Positions 38,211 to 47,703 of a DNA stretch of 55,915 nucleotides are shown here, piece by piece (positions within the stretch are counted from its first letter, which is position 1; every line of letters starts with the position of its first letter). The DNA lies in NCBI GenBank assembly GCA_902594275.1, contig CACJLQ010000007.1, positions 1-55,915 of the forward strand. The letters are read 5' to 3'. The position numbers and the translations under genes are program-made. The stretch is from an uncultured Litorivicinus sp. (GTDB lineage Bacteria > Pseudomonadota > Gammaproteobacteria > Pseudomonadales > Litorivicinaceae). Below the pieces are notes generated by a model. It was not told the origin of the DNA. It saw only the letters and a list, made by a program, of their open reading frames with translations, and made no database searches.

Positions 38211-39487
38211 GCGTTTTCGCGCTCCACTGCTCGATATCCGATATCAGTGCGATACTCAGCACCCTCGAATTGCACTGTTTTCAGCCGTTCATATGCTTTG
38301 GCTTGAGCTTCAGTTACACCTGATCCAAGTGCAGTCACGCAAAGCACTCGGCCACCTGATGTGACGGGTTGTTCGTTGCTCATTGCTGTTCCGGCATGAA
38401 ACACCTTGGTGTCAGCCATATCCTGGCCCAATCGAATGGCGCTTCCTTGGCGGTAGTCGCCCGGGTATCCAGGTGCCGCCATGACCACCCCCAAGGCGGC
38501 ACGCGAGTCCCACACAGGGATTTGGTTCGCAAGGCCGCCGTGGAATGCAGCTTCGACCAAGTCGAGTAGATCACTTTTTAAACGCAAAAGAATTGGCTGT
38601 GTTTCAGGATCGCCAAATCGACAATTGTATTCGAGTACTTTTGGTGTCCCGTCAGCGACCACCATTATGCCAGCGTAGAGGAATCCGCGATACCGCAATC
38701 CATCGGCAGTCAGTCCATGGATTGTTGGCTGGATCACCTCCGCCATAATCCGGTCATGACAAGTTTGGTCAACAACTGGTGCTGGGGAGTATGCACCCAT
38801 CCCTCCGGTATTGGGTCCCGTATCACCATCGTGAGCAGCTTTATGATCCTGTGAGGATGCCAGTGGCAGAACATCCTTACCATCGACCATCACAATGAAG
38901 CTGGCTTCTTCTCCAGTCAGGAATTCTTCGATCACAACGCGACTGCCAGCATCCCCAAACTGGTTCCCTTGGAGCATATCGCGTACAGCAGATTTCGCTT
39001 CATTGATCGTCTCTGCAAGGATGACACCTTTGCCTGCGGCCAATCCATCGGCTTTCACAACAATCGGCGCACCGACTTCATCGAGGTAGGCGATCGCTTG
39101 GTCAACATCCGTGAAGGTGCCGTAGGCTGCCGTAGGGATATTGTGACGTTTTAAAAATTCTTTGGTAAACGCTTTGGATCCCTCAAGTTGTGCGCACTCA
39201 GCGCGTGGACCAAAGCAGCGAAGCCCTTTTGCTTCAAAACGATCGACAATCCCCTCCACAAGAGGGGCCTCTGGTCCGACAACGGTATAGTCGATGTTCT
39301 GACTTTCTGCGAATGCCACCAAGCCGTCCAAGTCAGACACAGAAAGATCCACATTGGTGATCGTATCTTCGAGCGCTGTGCCTGCATTTCCTGGCGCGAC
39401 AAAAACATTTGTCACTCGGGGAGATTGTGCAAGTTTCCAAGCAAGCGCGTGTTCGCGGCCACCGCCGCCAATAACAAAAACGTTCAT
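38207..39487 (-). CDS. purD: Phosphoribosylamine-glycine ligase
   Basis: PurD makes glycinamide ribonucleotide in purine synthesis. The 426-residue ATP-grasp protein starts MNVFVIGGGGREHALAWKLA with AAGG 7 bases upstream. It contains YTVVGPEAPLVEGIVD, VVKADGLAAGKGVILAET, GAYSPAPVVD and LEYNCRFGDPETQPILLRLK. It follows purH by 9 bp, forming the usual purH-purD operon. Confidence 0.97.
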   Translation of the reverse strand: MNVFVIGGGGREHALAWKLAQSPRVTNVFVAPGNAGTALEDTITNVDLSVSDLDGLVAFAESQNIDYTVVGPEAPLVEGIVDRFEAKGLRCFGPRAECAQLEGSKAFTKEFLKRHNIPTAAYGTFTDVDQAIAYLDEVGAPIVVKADGLAAGKGVILAETINEAKSAVRDMLQGNQFGDAGSRVVIEEFLTGEEASFIVMVDGKDVLPLASSQDHKAAHDGDTGPNTGGMGAYSPAPVVDQTCHDRIMAEVIQPTIHGLTADGLRYRGFLYAGIMVVADGTPKVLEYNCRFGDPETQPILLRLKSDLLDLVEAAFHGGLANQIPVWDSRAALGVVMAAPGYPGDYRQGSAIRLGQDMADTKVFHAGTAMSNEQPVTSGGRVLCVTALGSGVTEAQAKAYERLKTVQFEGAEYRTDIGYRAVERENA

Positions 39488-39496
39488 AATCAAACC

Positions 39497-41059
39497 TTAA
39501 TGTCGGAAGTGACGCATACCGGTGAATACCATTGCAATACCGTGTTCGTTTGCAGCTTTGATGACTTCTTCATCACGAATCGATCCACCGGGTTGAATGA
39601 CTGCAGCGATTCCAGATTCAGCGGCGGCATCGATTCCATCTCTAAATGGGAAAAACGCATCTGAGGCCATCACACTTCCTGCCACTTTAAGATTGGCGTC
39701 TTGTGCTTTGATCGCTGCAATTCGTGCCGAATAGACACGGCTCATTTGACCTGCTCCGACACCGATCGTCTGATTATTTTTGGCGTAAATAATCGCATTG
39801 GATTTGACAAACTTCGCGACTTTCCACGCAAACAAAAGATCTGCCATTTGTGCGGTCGTTGGTTTGATCTCTGTAACACACGTCAGTTCAGATTCTGTTC
39901 TCGATCCTGTGTCAGTGTCTTGAATCAACAGCCCACCCTGAACACGACGATAATCTGCTTGCTGGGGGATTGTTGCTAGTGAACCAATGGTCAGTAATCG
40001 AACCGATGACTTTTTCTCGAAGAGTTCAATCACACCTCTTTCAACGCCTGGAGCGATAATGACCTCCACGAATTGACGTTCCAAAATCCTATCTGCTGTT
40101 TCCGCGTCAAGTGCACGGTTAAAGGCAATAATTCCTCCAAATGCGCTAGTTGGGTCTGTCTCAAATGCTTTTTCATAAGCGTCAAGAATCGATCCTTTGA
40201 CGGCAACACCGCATGGGTTTGCATGTTTTACGATAACGCATGCAGGCCGATCAAACTGGCGAACACATTCAAGCGCCGCATCGGTGTCTGCAATGTTATT
40301 AAAGGAGAGTGCTTTGCCAGCGAGTTGCTGTGATGTACCGACAGATGATTTGCTAACACCTGGGTCACGATAAAACGCAGCGGACTGGTGTGGGTTTTCG
40401 CCGTAACGTAAGATTGAATCACGCTCAAAATGCATAAATAGTTTTTCAGGATACTGGGCCGCTTCGTCATCGCGTCCCAAATAATTGGCAATTGCTCCGT
40501 CATACCCAGCAGTATGCTGGAAGGCAGCCTTAGCGAGTTGCTTGCGAGTCTCAAATGACAGTCCGCCTGCGTTCAGTTCAGATAACACCATTTGATATTG
40601 AAGTGGTGACGTCACGATGCCGACAAATTGATGATTCTTGGCAGCTGAACGAACCATTGCCGGGCCACCAATATCAATATTTTCAATCGCGTCTTCGTGG
40701 GTCCTGTCAGGGTTCGCAATCGTCTCCACGAACGGATACAGGTTGACACAGACAAGATCGATCGGTTCGATTCCATGTGCTGTCATGACAGCCTGGTCTT
40801 GGTCGCGGCGGCCGAGAATTCCCCCGTGAATTTTTGGGTGAAGGGTTTTAACACGTCCATCCATCATTTCAGGGAACTCAGTCACAGAGGATACTTCGAT
40901 TGCCGGTAGGCCTGCGTCTTGAAGCGCACGGAATGTGCCGCCGGTGGATACCAATTGAACGCCAAGATCGTGAAGACTTTGGGCAAAGTCTAATAAGGTT
41001 GTTTTGTCTGAAACACTGAGTAGTGCTCGACGCACCTGAATCGCATCGGTGGCTGGCAT
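39497..41059 (-). CDS. purH: Bifunctional AICAR formyltransferase/IMP cyclohydrolase
   Basis: PurH carries out the last two steps of IMP synthesis. The 520-residue protein has the N-terminal MGS-like cyclohydrolase domain ([47 protein letters not shown]). The C-terminal formyltransferase domain includes [14 protein letters not shown] and [15 protein letters not shown], ending [14 protein letters not shown]. It lies 54 bp downstream of fis. Confidence 0.98.
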   Translation of the reverse strand: MPATDAIQVRRALLSVSDKTTLLDFAQSLHDLGVQLVSTGGTFRALQDAGLPAIEVSSVTEFPEMMDGRVKTLHPKIHGGILGRRDQDQAVMTAHGIEPIDLVCVNLYPFVETIANPDRTHEDAIENIDIGGPAMVRSAAKNHQFVGIVTSPLQYQMVLSELNAGGLSFETRKQLAKAAFQHTAGYDGAIANYLGRDDEAAQYPEKLFMHFERDSILRYGENPHQSAAFYRDPGVSKSSVGTSQQLAGKALSFNNIADTDAALECVRQFDRPACVIVKHANPCGVAVKGSILDAYEKAFETDPTSAFGGIIAFNRALDAETADRILERQFVEVIIAPGVERGVIELFEKKSSVRLLTIGSLATIPQQADYRRVQGGLLIQDTDTGSRTESELTCVTEIKPTTAQMADLLFAWKVAKFVKSNAIIYAKNNQTIGVGAGQMSRVYSARIAAIKAQDANLKVAGSVMASDAFFPFRDGIDAAAESGIAAVIQPGGSIRDEEVIKAANEHGIAMVFTGMRHFRH

Positions 41060-41113
41060 CCTTGATTAACGCTCCCTGAAAAAAGCGGCAAGTATACCAG
41101 TGTCTTGAGCAGT

Positions 41114-41341
41114 CTAGGAGAGTAAACCGAAGAGTTTCATGCGGGTACGCAATGTGCCCCGACTAATGCCCAGCATCTCGGCTGCCTTCGATTGATTGTT
41201 GTTGCTTTGGTGCAGAGCAGCTTCAAGCAATGCATGCTCGACCTGGCCGACAACAAGGTCGTAGAGGTCTTGTGGTATCTCGCCATCAAGTTCGTCGAAG
41301 TACTGATCGATCTGTTTTCTAACCAGTTCTCTCAATCCCAT
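41114..41341 (-). CDS. fis: Fis family DNA-binding protein (short form)
   Basis: Fis bends DNA at rRNA promoters and other sites. At 75 residues it is shorter than E. coli Fis (98) and P. aeruginosa Fis (about 107). It keeps the dimer core (LRELVRKQIDQYFDELDG, DLYDLVVGQVEHALLEAALH) and the helix-turn-helix (NNNQSKAAEMLGISRGTLRTRM), but has almost nothing before the core, so the N-terminal beta-hairpin arms that activate DNA invertases are missing. ATG 41341 has GGAGGA 8 bases upstream and overlaps dusB by 23 bp, the standard dusB-fis operon. Confidence 0.93.
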   Translation of the reverse strand: MGLRELVRKQIDQYFDELDGEIPQDLYDLVVGQVEHALLEAALHQSNNNQSKAAEMLGISRGTLRTRMKLFGLLS

Positions 41342-42308
41342 CGCGGAGTCCTCCTCCGTCTATTAATTCTTTAAACCGTTGATACTGGACCTCTGCATCA
41401 ACAATTGTTTGCAATTGTGACCATGCTTCGGCCCCATTTGCAAATCGTTTTAAAAACCATTGCATGTGCTTGCGAGCCATTTTCACGCCGGTTCTTTCGC
41501 CGTAGAACAGTTGAATTGCTTTGACCAGTTCGGCCATGGTTCTGATTTGAACCTCAATAGTGGGTCGATAGAGGCATCTGCCGCTGAGCTCGGCGGCGAT
41601 CAGTCCGGGTAGCCACGGGTCGCCCTGCGTTCCACGACCGATCATGACTGCATCTGCGCCAGTTGCCGACAAGACGCCGCGCGCTTTGTCGGTCGATGTA
41701 ATGTCGCCGTTGGCGATCAATGGAATTTGGATTACGTCGCGTGTCCGTCGAATCGTGTCGTATTCAGCCTCACCTTTATACAGATCGCAACGCGTTCTTC
41801 CATGCATCGTTACTGCTTGAAGCCCAAGATCTTCTGCCATTTTTGCGATTAAAGGACCGTTTTTCGATACCTGATCCCATCCTGTTCGCATTTTTACTGT
41901 GACGGGAATTTGTACGGCCTTCGTGACTTGGCGAAAAATTTCTGCACAGAGAGCTTCATCACGCATAAGTGCTGAGCCAGCCGTTTTTTTGAGTACTTTC
42001 TTGGCAGGGCAGCCGAGATTGATATCAATGATATCTGCGCCACGCTCTTCATTTGCACGAGCGGCCTTGGCCATCATGTGAGGATCATATCCCGCAATTT
42101 GAATACTAATTGGCCCTGGCTCGTCCTGAATGTCCAGTCTTCGATCACTCTTTTTCGTTTCCCAGAGGCTGGTGTCTGAATGAATCATTTCGGAAATTGC
42201 CATACCCGCTCCAAGCGTTCTGCATAAGACGCGAACGGGGCGGTCTGTGACGCCAGCCATGGGTGCTAGCCAGACAGGATTATCAAATTGATGAGAGCCG
42301 ATACGCAA
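41319..42308 (-). CDS. dusB: tRNA-dihydrouridine synthase B
   Basis: DusB reduces uridine in the D loop of tRNA with FMN and NADPH. The 329-residue protein shows NPVWLAPMAGVTDRPVRVLC at residues 10-29, the catalytic cysteine in IIDINLGCPAKKVLKKTAGS, VKMRTGWDQ and GADAVMIGRGTQGDPWL. It starts with TTG at 42308 (MRIGSHQF), matching the E. coli N-terminus, 5 bp after prmA. fis overlaps its 3' end. Confidence 0.96.
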   Translation of the reverse strand: MRIGSHQFDNPVWLAPMAGVTDRPVRVLCRTLGAGMAISEMIHSDTSLWETKKSDRRLDIQDEPGPISIQIAGYDPHMMAKAARANEERGADIIDINLGCPAKKVLKKTAGSALMRDEALCAEIFRQVTKAVQIPVTVKMRTGWDQVSKNGPLIAKMAEDLGLQAVTMHGRTRCDLYKGEAEYDTIRRTRDVIQIPLIANGDITSTDKARGVLSATGADAVMIGRGTQGDPWLPGLIAAELSGRCLYRPTIEVQIRTMAELVKAIQLFYGERTGVKMARKHMQWFLKRFANGAEAWSQLQTIVDAEVQYQRFKELIDGGGLRDGIERTG

Positions 42309-42313
42309 AACGA

Positions 42314-43198
42314 TTACCTAATTTTTATTCCCGAAAGACGAGTCCAGCCTTCTCTCGATTGATCGTGATCAAAGGTGATTGCGGGGTAAGCAGCCCTGAC
42401 CTGACCGGCTTGTTCTTCGAGTAGACCAGCCATCACAATTTTCCCACCTGGTCGGGTGATCTTAGTGAGGGTATTCGCGAGCTCAATTAAGGGGTTCGCG
42501 AGGATATTAGCGACGACAACATCAAAAGTACGGTCCGGCGTCTGATCGGCTAGCAGTGTCTCAACCACTAAGTGATTCAAACTTGCATTATGTTTGGTTG
42601 CAATGAGCGCTTGTGGGTCGATATCAAGTCCGGTGATTTGGCTCGCACCAAGGCAACCCGCTGCAACACCCAAAATTCCTGATCCACAACCAAAGTCCAT
42701 TACTGTCTGGGATGAGGGAGGGTTCGCACTGAGCCATTCAAGACATAGTTGCGTCGTTGGATGCATACCTGTACCAAATGCCAAACCAGGATCTAAATTC
42801 AGTATCGTGAGATCTTGAGGTGTTGGTTCGTTGCTCCATGATGGTTTGACCCAGATCCTACCAATTTTAATCGGTTGAAATTGGTCTAGCGATACTCTGA
42901 CCCAATCTTGGTCCGGGAGAGGTGTGAGTTCTTTCGGCAGTTCAATGACGATGTTGGCGCGCCGGAAATATGTTGCAAGATCTCCAAGGATTTCAGCGTC
43001 GGGTCTTTGGTCGTAAAACAGTCCCTGCAACTGAGTTCGTGGCCAGACTGGATGGCATCCCACTGGCGGTTCCAAAATCGGTGAATTTCCATCATCAACC
43101 AGCGTTACTGCTTGAGCATCTGTCAAAAAGAAAAGCTCCTCGAGGAGCTCTGCTTGATCACCAGTTGCTAACACCGTGAGTTGCCTAAATCCGGTCAC
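42314..43198 (-). CDS. prmA: Ribosomal protein L11 methyltransferase
   Basis: PrmA trimethylates ribosomal protein L11. The 294-residue protein has an N-terminal substrate-recognition domain and a SAM-binding domain with [20 protein letters not shown] near 133-152, [15 protein letters not shown] and [16 protein letters not shown]. It starts with GTG at 43198, overlapping the accC stop as GTGA. The order accB-accC-prmA-dusB-fis is a common gammaproteobacterial arrangement. Confidence 0.95.
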   Translation of the reverse strand: MTGFRQLTVLATGDQAELLEELFFLTDAQAVTLVDDGNSPILEPPVGCHPVWPRTQLQGLFYDQRPDAEILGDLATYFRRANIVIELPKELTPLPDQDWVRVSLDQFQPIKIGRIWVKPSWSNEPTPQDLTILNLDPGLAFGTGMHPTTQLCLEWLSANPPSSQTVMDFGCGSGILGVAAGCLGASQITGLDIDPQALIATKHNASLNHLVVETLLADQTPDRTFDVVVANILANPLIELANTLTKITRPGGKIVMAGLLEEQAGQVRAAYPAITFDHDQSREGWTRLSGIKIR

Positions 43199-44538
43199 GA
43201 CAGACCCAGTTTTTTCTCAAGATAGTGGATACTGACCGGTCCATTCAGAAAGGTGGTATCTGTCACGATGTCACGTTGCAGCGGAATATTGGTCTGGATG
43301 CCATCAATCAATGATTCAGACAGGGCAATTTCCATGCGTCTTAATGCTTCCGCTCGTGTTGCCCCGTGCGTGATGAACTTGGCAATCATTGAGTCGTAGT
43401 GTGGTGGCACTGCGTAACCCGAATAGATATGTGAATCCACACGAACACCCGGCCCACCCGGAGGATGGTATCTCGAAATTAACCCAGGACATGGCAGAAA
43501 CGTATTGGGATTTTCAGCATTGATGCGGCACTCAATCGCATGGCCGTCCAGTTTGATTTGATCTTGCGTGACCGAGAGTGGATTACCGGCAGCGACTGAG
43601 ATTTGTTCGCGGATGATGTCAATTCCAGTCACCATTTCACTCACAGGGTGCTCAACCTGTATACGGGTATTCATTTCGATGAAGTAAAAACGACCGTCTT
43701 CATACAAAAATTCAAACGTGCCGGCTCCAACGTAACCCATGTTTTGACAGGCCGTCACGCAGGCTTCTAGAACCTGTGCCCGCGCGTCTGGGTCGACTTC
43801 AGGCGCTGGTGCTTCTTCTAGTACTTTTTGATGTCGACGTTGCAGTGAACAATCGCGATCGTAGAGATGGATCGCGTTACCGTGTTGATCTGCCAACACT
43901 TGAACTTCGACATGACGTGGTTTTTCGAGAAATTTTTCCAGATAAACGGTTTCATCGCCAAAGGCTGCTTTTGCTTCGGTTCTTGTGATCTGAATTGAAC
44001 TGAGCAGGTTGGATTCTGTGTCAACGACCCGCATCCCCCGACCACCTCCGCCTGCTGCTGCCTTGACGATAAGGGGGAATCCAATATCTCTCGCGATTTG
44101 CAGATTTTTTGCGTCATCATCGGCCAAGGAGCCATTGGATCCTGGTACCGTCGGTACATCTGCCGCCTGCATGGCTTCAATTGCGGCAACTTTATTGCCC
44201 ATCAATCGGATTGTTGCCGCGGAAGGGCCAATAAACGTAAAGCCAGACTGTTCGATACGCTCCGCAAAATCGGCATTTTCAGCCAAGAATCCGTAGCCTG
44301 GATGGATGGCTTGTGCATCGGTTACTTCCGCTGCCGCGATAATGGCAGGCACATTCAGATAGCTTTGATTTGAAGGATTTGGTCCGATGCAAACCGTTTC
44401 ATCTGCGAGTTTGACGTGTTTCAAGTCCCGATCGCATACCGAATGCACAGCAACCGTGCGAATACCAAGTTGCCGGCACCCTCTTAAAATGCGAAGTGCA
44501 ATTTCTCCGCGGTTGGCAATGACGATTTTCTCAAACAT
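43195..44538 (-). CDS. accC: Acetyl-CoA carboxylase, biotin carboxylase subunit
   Basis: AccC carboxylates the biotin of AccB in the first step of fatty acid synthesis. The 447-residue ATP-grasp protein begins [20 protein letters not shown], with [48 protein letters not shown] and [23 protein letters not shown] 44538 lies 4 bp after accB; the longer frame overlaps accB and is rejected. Confidence 0.98.
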   Translation of the reverse strand: MFEKIVIANRGEIALRILRGCRQLGIRTVAVHSVCDRDLKHVKLADETVCIGPNPSNQSYLNVPAIIAAAEVTDAQAIHPGYGFLAENADFAERIEQSGFTFIGPSAATIRLMGNKVAAIEAMQAADVPTVPGSNGSLADDDAKNLQIARDIGFPLIVKAAAGGGGRGMRVVDTESNLLSSIQITRTEAKAAFGDETVYLEKFLEKPRHVEVQVLADQHGNAIHLYDRDCSLQRRHQKVLEEAPAPEVDPDARAQVLEACVTACQNMGYVGAGTFEFLYEDGRFYFIEMNTRIQVEHPVSEMVTGIDIIREQISVAAGNPLSVTQDQIKLDGHAIECRINAENPNTFLPCPGLISRYHPPGGPGVRVDSHIYSGYAVPPHYDSMIAKFITHGATRAEALRRMEIALSESLIDGIQTNIPLQRDIVTDTTFLNGPVSIHYLEKKLGLS

Positions 44539-44542
44539 TAAA

Positions 44543-44998
44543 CTATCCAATGACGACGAGTGGTTGCTCGAACTCAACGGCATCACCATCGTCAACAAGA
44601 ATCGCAAGGACCTTACCTGAAGCGTCTGCTTCGATCTGATTCATCATCTTCATTGCCTCGACGATGCAGAGTGTATCGCCCTGTTTGACTTCACTCCCAA
44701 TCTCGATAAACGCCGCTGCGTCTGGGGATGGCGAGCGATAGAAAGTGCCAACCATTGGTGACTTCACTTGATGGCCGGCTGGTGCTGCCACACCCGTTGG
44801 TTCGCCGGAAACAGGCTGCGGTATTGCGGGTTGCGCGACCACCGTTTGAGGTGCAGTCATCTGTGGTGTTTGAACAACGACTTGATTGGTGCTGCCACGT
44901 GTAATACGAACACTTTCTTCGCCTTCTGAAATTTCAATTTCAGCAACGTCCGTGTCGTGCAGCAGTTCGATCAGCTTTTTGATCTTACGAATATCCAT
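44543..44998 (-). CDS. accB: Acetyl-CoA carboxylase, biotin carboxyl carrier protein
   Basis: AccB carries biotin between AccC and the carboxyltransferase AccAD. The 151-residue protein has an N-terminal helix ([20 protein letters not shown]), a proline/glutamine/valine-rich linker (about 40-75), and the biotinyl domain with the [15 protein letters not shown] thumb. The biotinylated Lys is in [11 protein letters not shown] (about residue 117). It follows aroQ by 9 bp. Confidence 0.98.
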   Translation of the reverse strand: MDIRKIKKLIELLHDTDVAEIEISEGEESVRITRGSTNQVVVQTPQMTAPQTVVAQPAIPQPVSGEPTGVAAPAGHQVKSPMVGTFYRSPSPDAAAFIEIGSEVKQGDTLCIVEAMKMMNQIEADASGKVLAILVDDGDAVEFEQPLVVIG

Positions 44999-45007
44999 TC
45001 TCGAGCC

Positions 45008-45445
45008 TTAGCTTTTTAAGCGTTGATTCAGTGTTTCTAGAGCGAATGTGTAGCCCTGCATTCCGCATCCCACGATGACTGCGAGTGCAATATTAGAGAG
45101 ATGCGAGTGATGACGAAATGGCTCGCGCGCGTGCACGTTCGAGATATGTACTTCGACAAAGGGAGCGGCAACTGCACTGAGTGCATCACGAAGGGCAACG
45201 CTGGTATGTGTCCAGGCACCCGGGTTGATGACAATCCCATCGACCGGTTCGTCCATCACTCGATGAATTCGATCGATCATCTGGCCTTCGTGGTTGCTCT
45301 GAAAAAACGCAAGCGCTATCCCGGATGGCGCATTGGCTGACAGGTTATTTTCTAACTCCTGCAGCGTCGTGGTGCCGTAGATATCAGGCTCTCGTAGTCC
45401 GAGCAGATTGAGATTTGGGCCATTCAGAACCAGTATCTTGGACAT
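45008..45445 (-). CDS. aroQ: Type II 3-dehydroquinate dehydratase
   Basis: AroQ catalyses the third shikimate-pathway step. The 145-residue type II enzyme has [20 protein letters not shown] (active Tyr in the last position), [35 protein letters not shown] and [20 protein letters not shown]. It sits directly upstream of accB. The neighbouring DsbD-derived gene matches the dipZ-aroQ-accB order I recall from Pseudomonas. Confidence 0.97.
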   Translation of the reverse strand: MSKILVLNGPNLNLLGLREPDIYGTTTLQELENNLSANAPSGIALAFFQSNHEGQMIDRIHRVMDEPVDGIVINPGAWTHTSVALRDALSAVAAPFVEVHISNVHAREPFRHHSHLSNIALAVIVGCGMQGYTFALETLNQRLKS

Positions 45446-45489
45446 AAAATCACCACAACTTCTTTAAACGTGCGGGTATTTTGCGCGAT

Positions 45490-45906
45490 TTACCGTGAAA
45501 ATGACAGTTCTGTTTGTTGTGGCGGGTAGCAAAATCCAATATCTGCACAGCCTTGATAAGTCAGAACCATCAGATCGGGTGCATTCGAGATGATCATCCG
45601 TAAGCGTTTCTTATGGATTGGCGTTGGTCCGAACAACGGATCGTCATACATCTCAGATTGAGAACGTTCCGTTTTGAGAATATCGCCCGCATCGTTTTGC
45701 ACGATCGTCCGGTCATCGTAGAGGTAAGTACCGTTTGCAATCGTGATTTCAATCACATCGGCCTGTGGTTGCGAGACAATAAACGCCTGTTCTGGGGCTA
45801 GCAGATTTGGAGCACCAAAACTTGAGGCAAATGTGCCTTGTCCCTGCGCAGACGCAGTCGCCAAAAAACAGGCGGCTGAAATAAAACTTGAGATAACGCG
45901 TTGCAC
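45490..45906 (-). CDS. Standalone DsbD N-terminal (alpha) domain protein, periplasmic
   Basis: A 138-residue secreted protein matching only the N-terminal domain of DsbD, which hands electrons to periplasmic thiol proteins such as DsbC and cytochrome c maturation factors. GTG 45906 has GGGAGGA just upstream and opens a signal peptide (VQRVISSFISAACFLATASA). The redox pair is present in YQGCADIGFCYPPQ, matching DsbD-alpha. The frame stops right after this domain: the eight-helix membrane domain and the C-terminal thioredoxin domain of a roughly 570-aa DsbD are absent, and only 44 bp separate it from aroQ. It is either a functional split domain or a remnant; the clean signal peptide and intact cysteines favour function. 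Confidence 0.8.
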   Translation of the reverse strand: MQRVISSFISAACFLATASAQGQGTFASSFGAPNLLAPEQAFIVSQPQADVIEITIANGTYLYDDRTIVQNDAGDILKTERSQSEMYDDPLFGPTPIHKKRLRMIISNAPDLMVLTYQGCADIGFCYPPQQTELSFSR

Positions 45907-45973
45907 TGATTTCCTCCCGTTGTCATATTGGTCGATGATACTCATTGTTTGGGATTAGAGAAACGGATTAAAC

Positions 45974-46993
45974 ATGCTCGAAGCTTTGAAGAACCGGCTG
46001 GGCAATCTCGGTGACCAATCAACGTGGATCGTCGCTGCTAGTGGTGCTGCGGTGTTGTATTTGCTCGGTGCGGTATTGTTGGGAATCCACTGGAGTCAGC
46101 CACCTCAACAGCAAGGGATCGAAGAGATTTTGGCGGAGACGGCATCTGATGATCATCAGGTCACGATTGGTAGCGCCACTGTTGGAACCTTGATTTTCAT
46201 CACCGAGACGTTACTGGATAAGCCAGGTGGCTATTTATCGAACGACGTGACGCCACCAGGGCTTTGGCTCGACAATATGCCAAACTGGGAATTTGGTACG
46301 TTGGTTCAGGCGCGAGATTTGGCCCGAGCATTACGCAAAGATTTGTCACGTAGTCAGTCTCAGTCGACTGAGGATGCTGATCTGGTCGTCGCTGAGCCTG
46401 CACTCAACTACGACAGCGAGAAATGGTTTCCATCTGCTGAGTCAAGCTACTTCAAAGCAGTCGATTCATTGAAGTCATATCAAGGCGGGTTGGCAAAACC
46501 CGGGGAGCGCGCGCAACTGTACGCCCGCGCAGATAATCTGCGTAACTATTTGGCCGATGTGGAGACGCGCCTCGGTTCGCTGAGCCAACGACTATCGGCA
46601 AGCGTGGGGCAAACGAGATTTAATACGGACTTAGCGGGTGATCCTGCAGCAGGCCAATCGACGCAGGATGTGTCAGAACGGATGGTCAAAACGCCATGGC
46701 TTGAAATTGACGATGTCTTCTTTGAGGCGCGGGGCGCGGCTTGGGCTTTGTTACATATACTGCGCGCGATCGAAAAAGATTTTGGTTCAGTTCTTGATAA
46801 TAAAAATGCGCGTGTGTCTCTCAAACAAGTGATTCGAGAACTAGAAGCGACTCAGCAAACGGTTTGGTCTCCAACAATTCTCAATGGCTCTGGGTTTGGA
46901 GTTTTTGCGAACCATTCCCTCGTGATGGCCAGTTACATATCCAGAGCGCACGCAGCCATCTCTGACTTGCGTGCACTGTTGGCGCAAGGTTGA
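45974..46993 (+). CDS. DUF2333 family membrane-anchored protein
   Basis: A 339-residue protein of the DUF2333 family, of unknown function and found in gammaproteobacteria. One membrane helix (about residues 18-38, STWIVAASGAAVLYLLGAVL) anchors a soluble domain that I infer to be periplasmic. Family-typical stretches are LLDKPGGYLSNDVTPPGLWL, NMPNWEFGTLVQARDLARAL, DLSRSQSQSTEDADL and YLADVETRLGSLSQRLSASV. It is divergent from the DsbD-alpha gene and abuts the ppa stop with no spacer. Confidence 0.88.
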   Translation: MLEALKNRLGNLGDQSTWIVAASGAAVLYLLGAVLLGIHWSQPPQQQGIEEILAETASDDHQVTIGSATVGTLIFITETLLDKPGGYLSNDVTPPGLWLDNMPNWEFGTLVQARDLARALRKDLSRSQSQSTEDADLVVAEPALNYDSEKWFPSAESSYFKAVDSLKSYQGGLAKPGERAQLYARADNLRNYLADVETRLGSLSQRLSASVGQTRFNTDLAGDPAAGQSTQDVSERMVKTPWLEIDDVFFEARGAAWALLHILRAIEKDFGSVLDNKNARVSLKQVIRELEATQQTVWSPTILNGSGFGVFANHSLVMASYISRAHAAISDLRALLAQG

Positions 46994-47521
46994 TTACTTT
47001 TTGGCTGCTTCGACAGAGGCAATGACCGCGTCGCGAGCTGCATCGGATCCACGCCAACCATCGACTTTGACCCATTTACCTGCTTCGAGATCCTTATAGT
47101 TCTCGAAGAAGTGAGCGATTTGATCGAGAAGCAATGATCCTAAGTCTTGAGGCTCCTTCACATCCTTATACAGCGGCGTCAGTTTATCGTGTGGTACAGC
47201 CAGCACTTTCGAGTCGCGACCGGCTTCGTCGCTCATATCCAAAATACCAATTGGGCGCGCACGAATAATTGATCCCGGCTGCACTGGGTAAGGTGTGACC
47301 ACCAATACGTCGAGCGGATCTCCGTCGTCTGCAAGTGTGTTGGGTACATACCCGTAGTTCGCTGGGTAGAACATTGGTGTCGCCATGAAACGATCGACGA
47401 ATACGGCATCGTATTCTTTTTCGATTTCATACTTGATTGGCGTTGAGTTTGATGGGATTTCAATTGCGACATAAATGTCGTTTGGGATGTCCTTTCCCGC
47501 AGGAATGTCATTGAAGCTCAT
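46994..47521 (-). CDS. ppa: Inorganic pyrophosphatase
   Basis: Ppa hydrolyses pyrophosphate and drives biosynthetic reactions. The 175-residue family I enzyme has [40 protein letters not shown] and DVLVV with the metal-binding aspartates, [13 protein letters not shown] and the C-terminal [15 protein letters not shown]. It is transcribed alone, divergent from mpl across 182 bp in which I see no further gene. Confidence 0.97.
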   Translation of the reverse strand: MSFNDIPAGKDIPNDIYVAIEIPSNSTPIKYEIEKEYDAVFVDRFMATPMFYPANYGYVPNTLADDGDPLDVLVVTPYPVQPGSIIRARPIGILDMSDEAGRDSKVLAVPHDKLTPLYKDVKEPQDLGSLLLDQIAHFFENYKDLEAGKWVKVDGWRGSDAARDAVIASVEAAKK

Positions 47522-47703
47522 AAGGTCCTCAGGTGGTTAATAAATCAAATCGATGCATTTGCAGACGGCAAGTGTCCGGTGCTTCCGTCTCTATTTCAAC
47601 CGTTACGAACACCAATCGCCATTGTGAAATGGTACAAGATCGCTCGTTGCTGTTTGCAGCGTGCAATGACACTATCTTTAAGACGAATTAGAGAGAACGC
47701 ATT

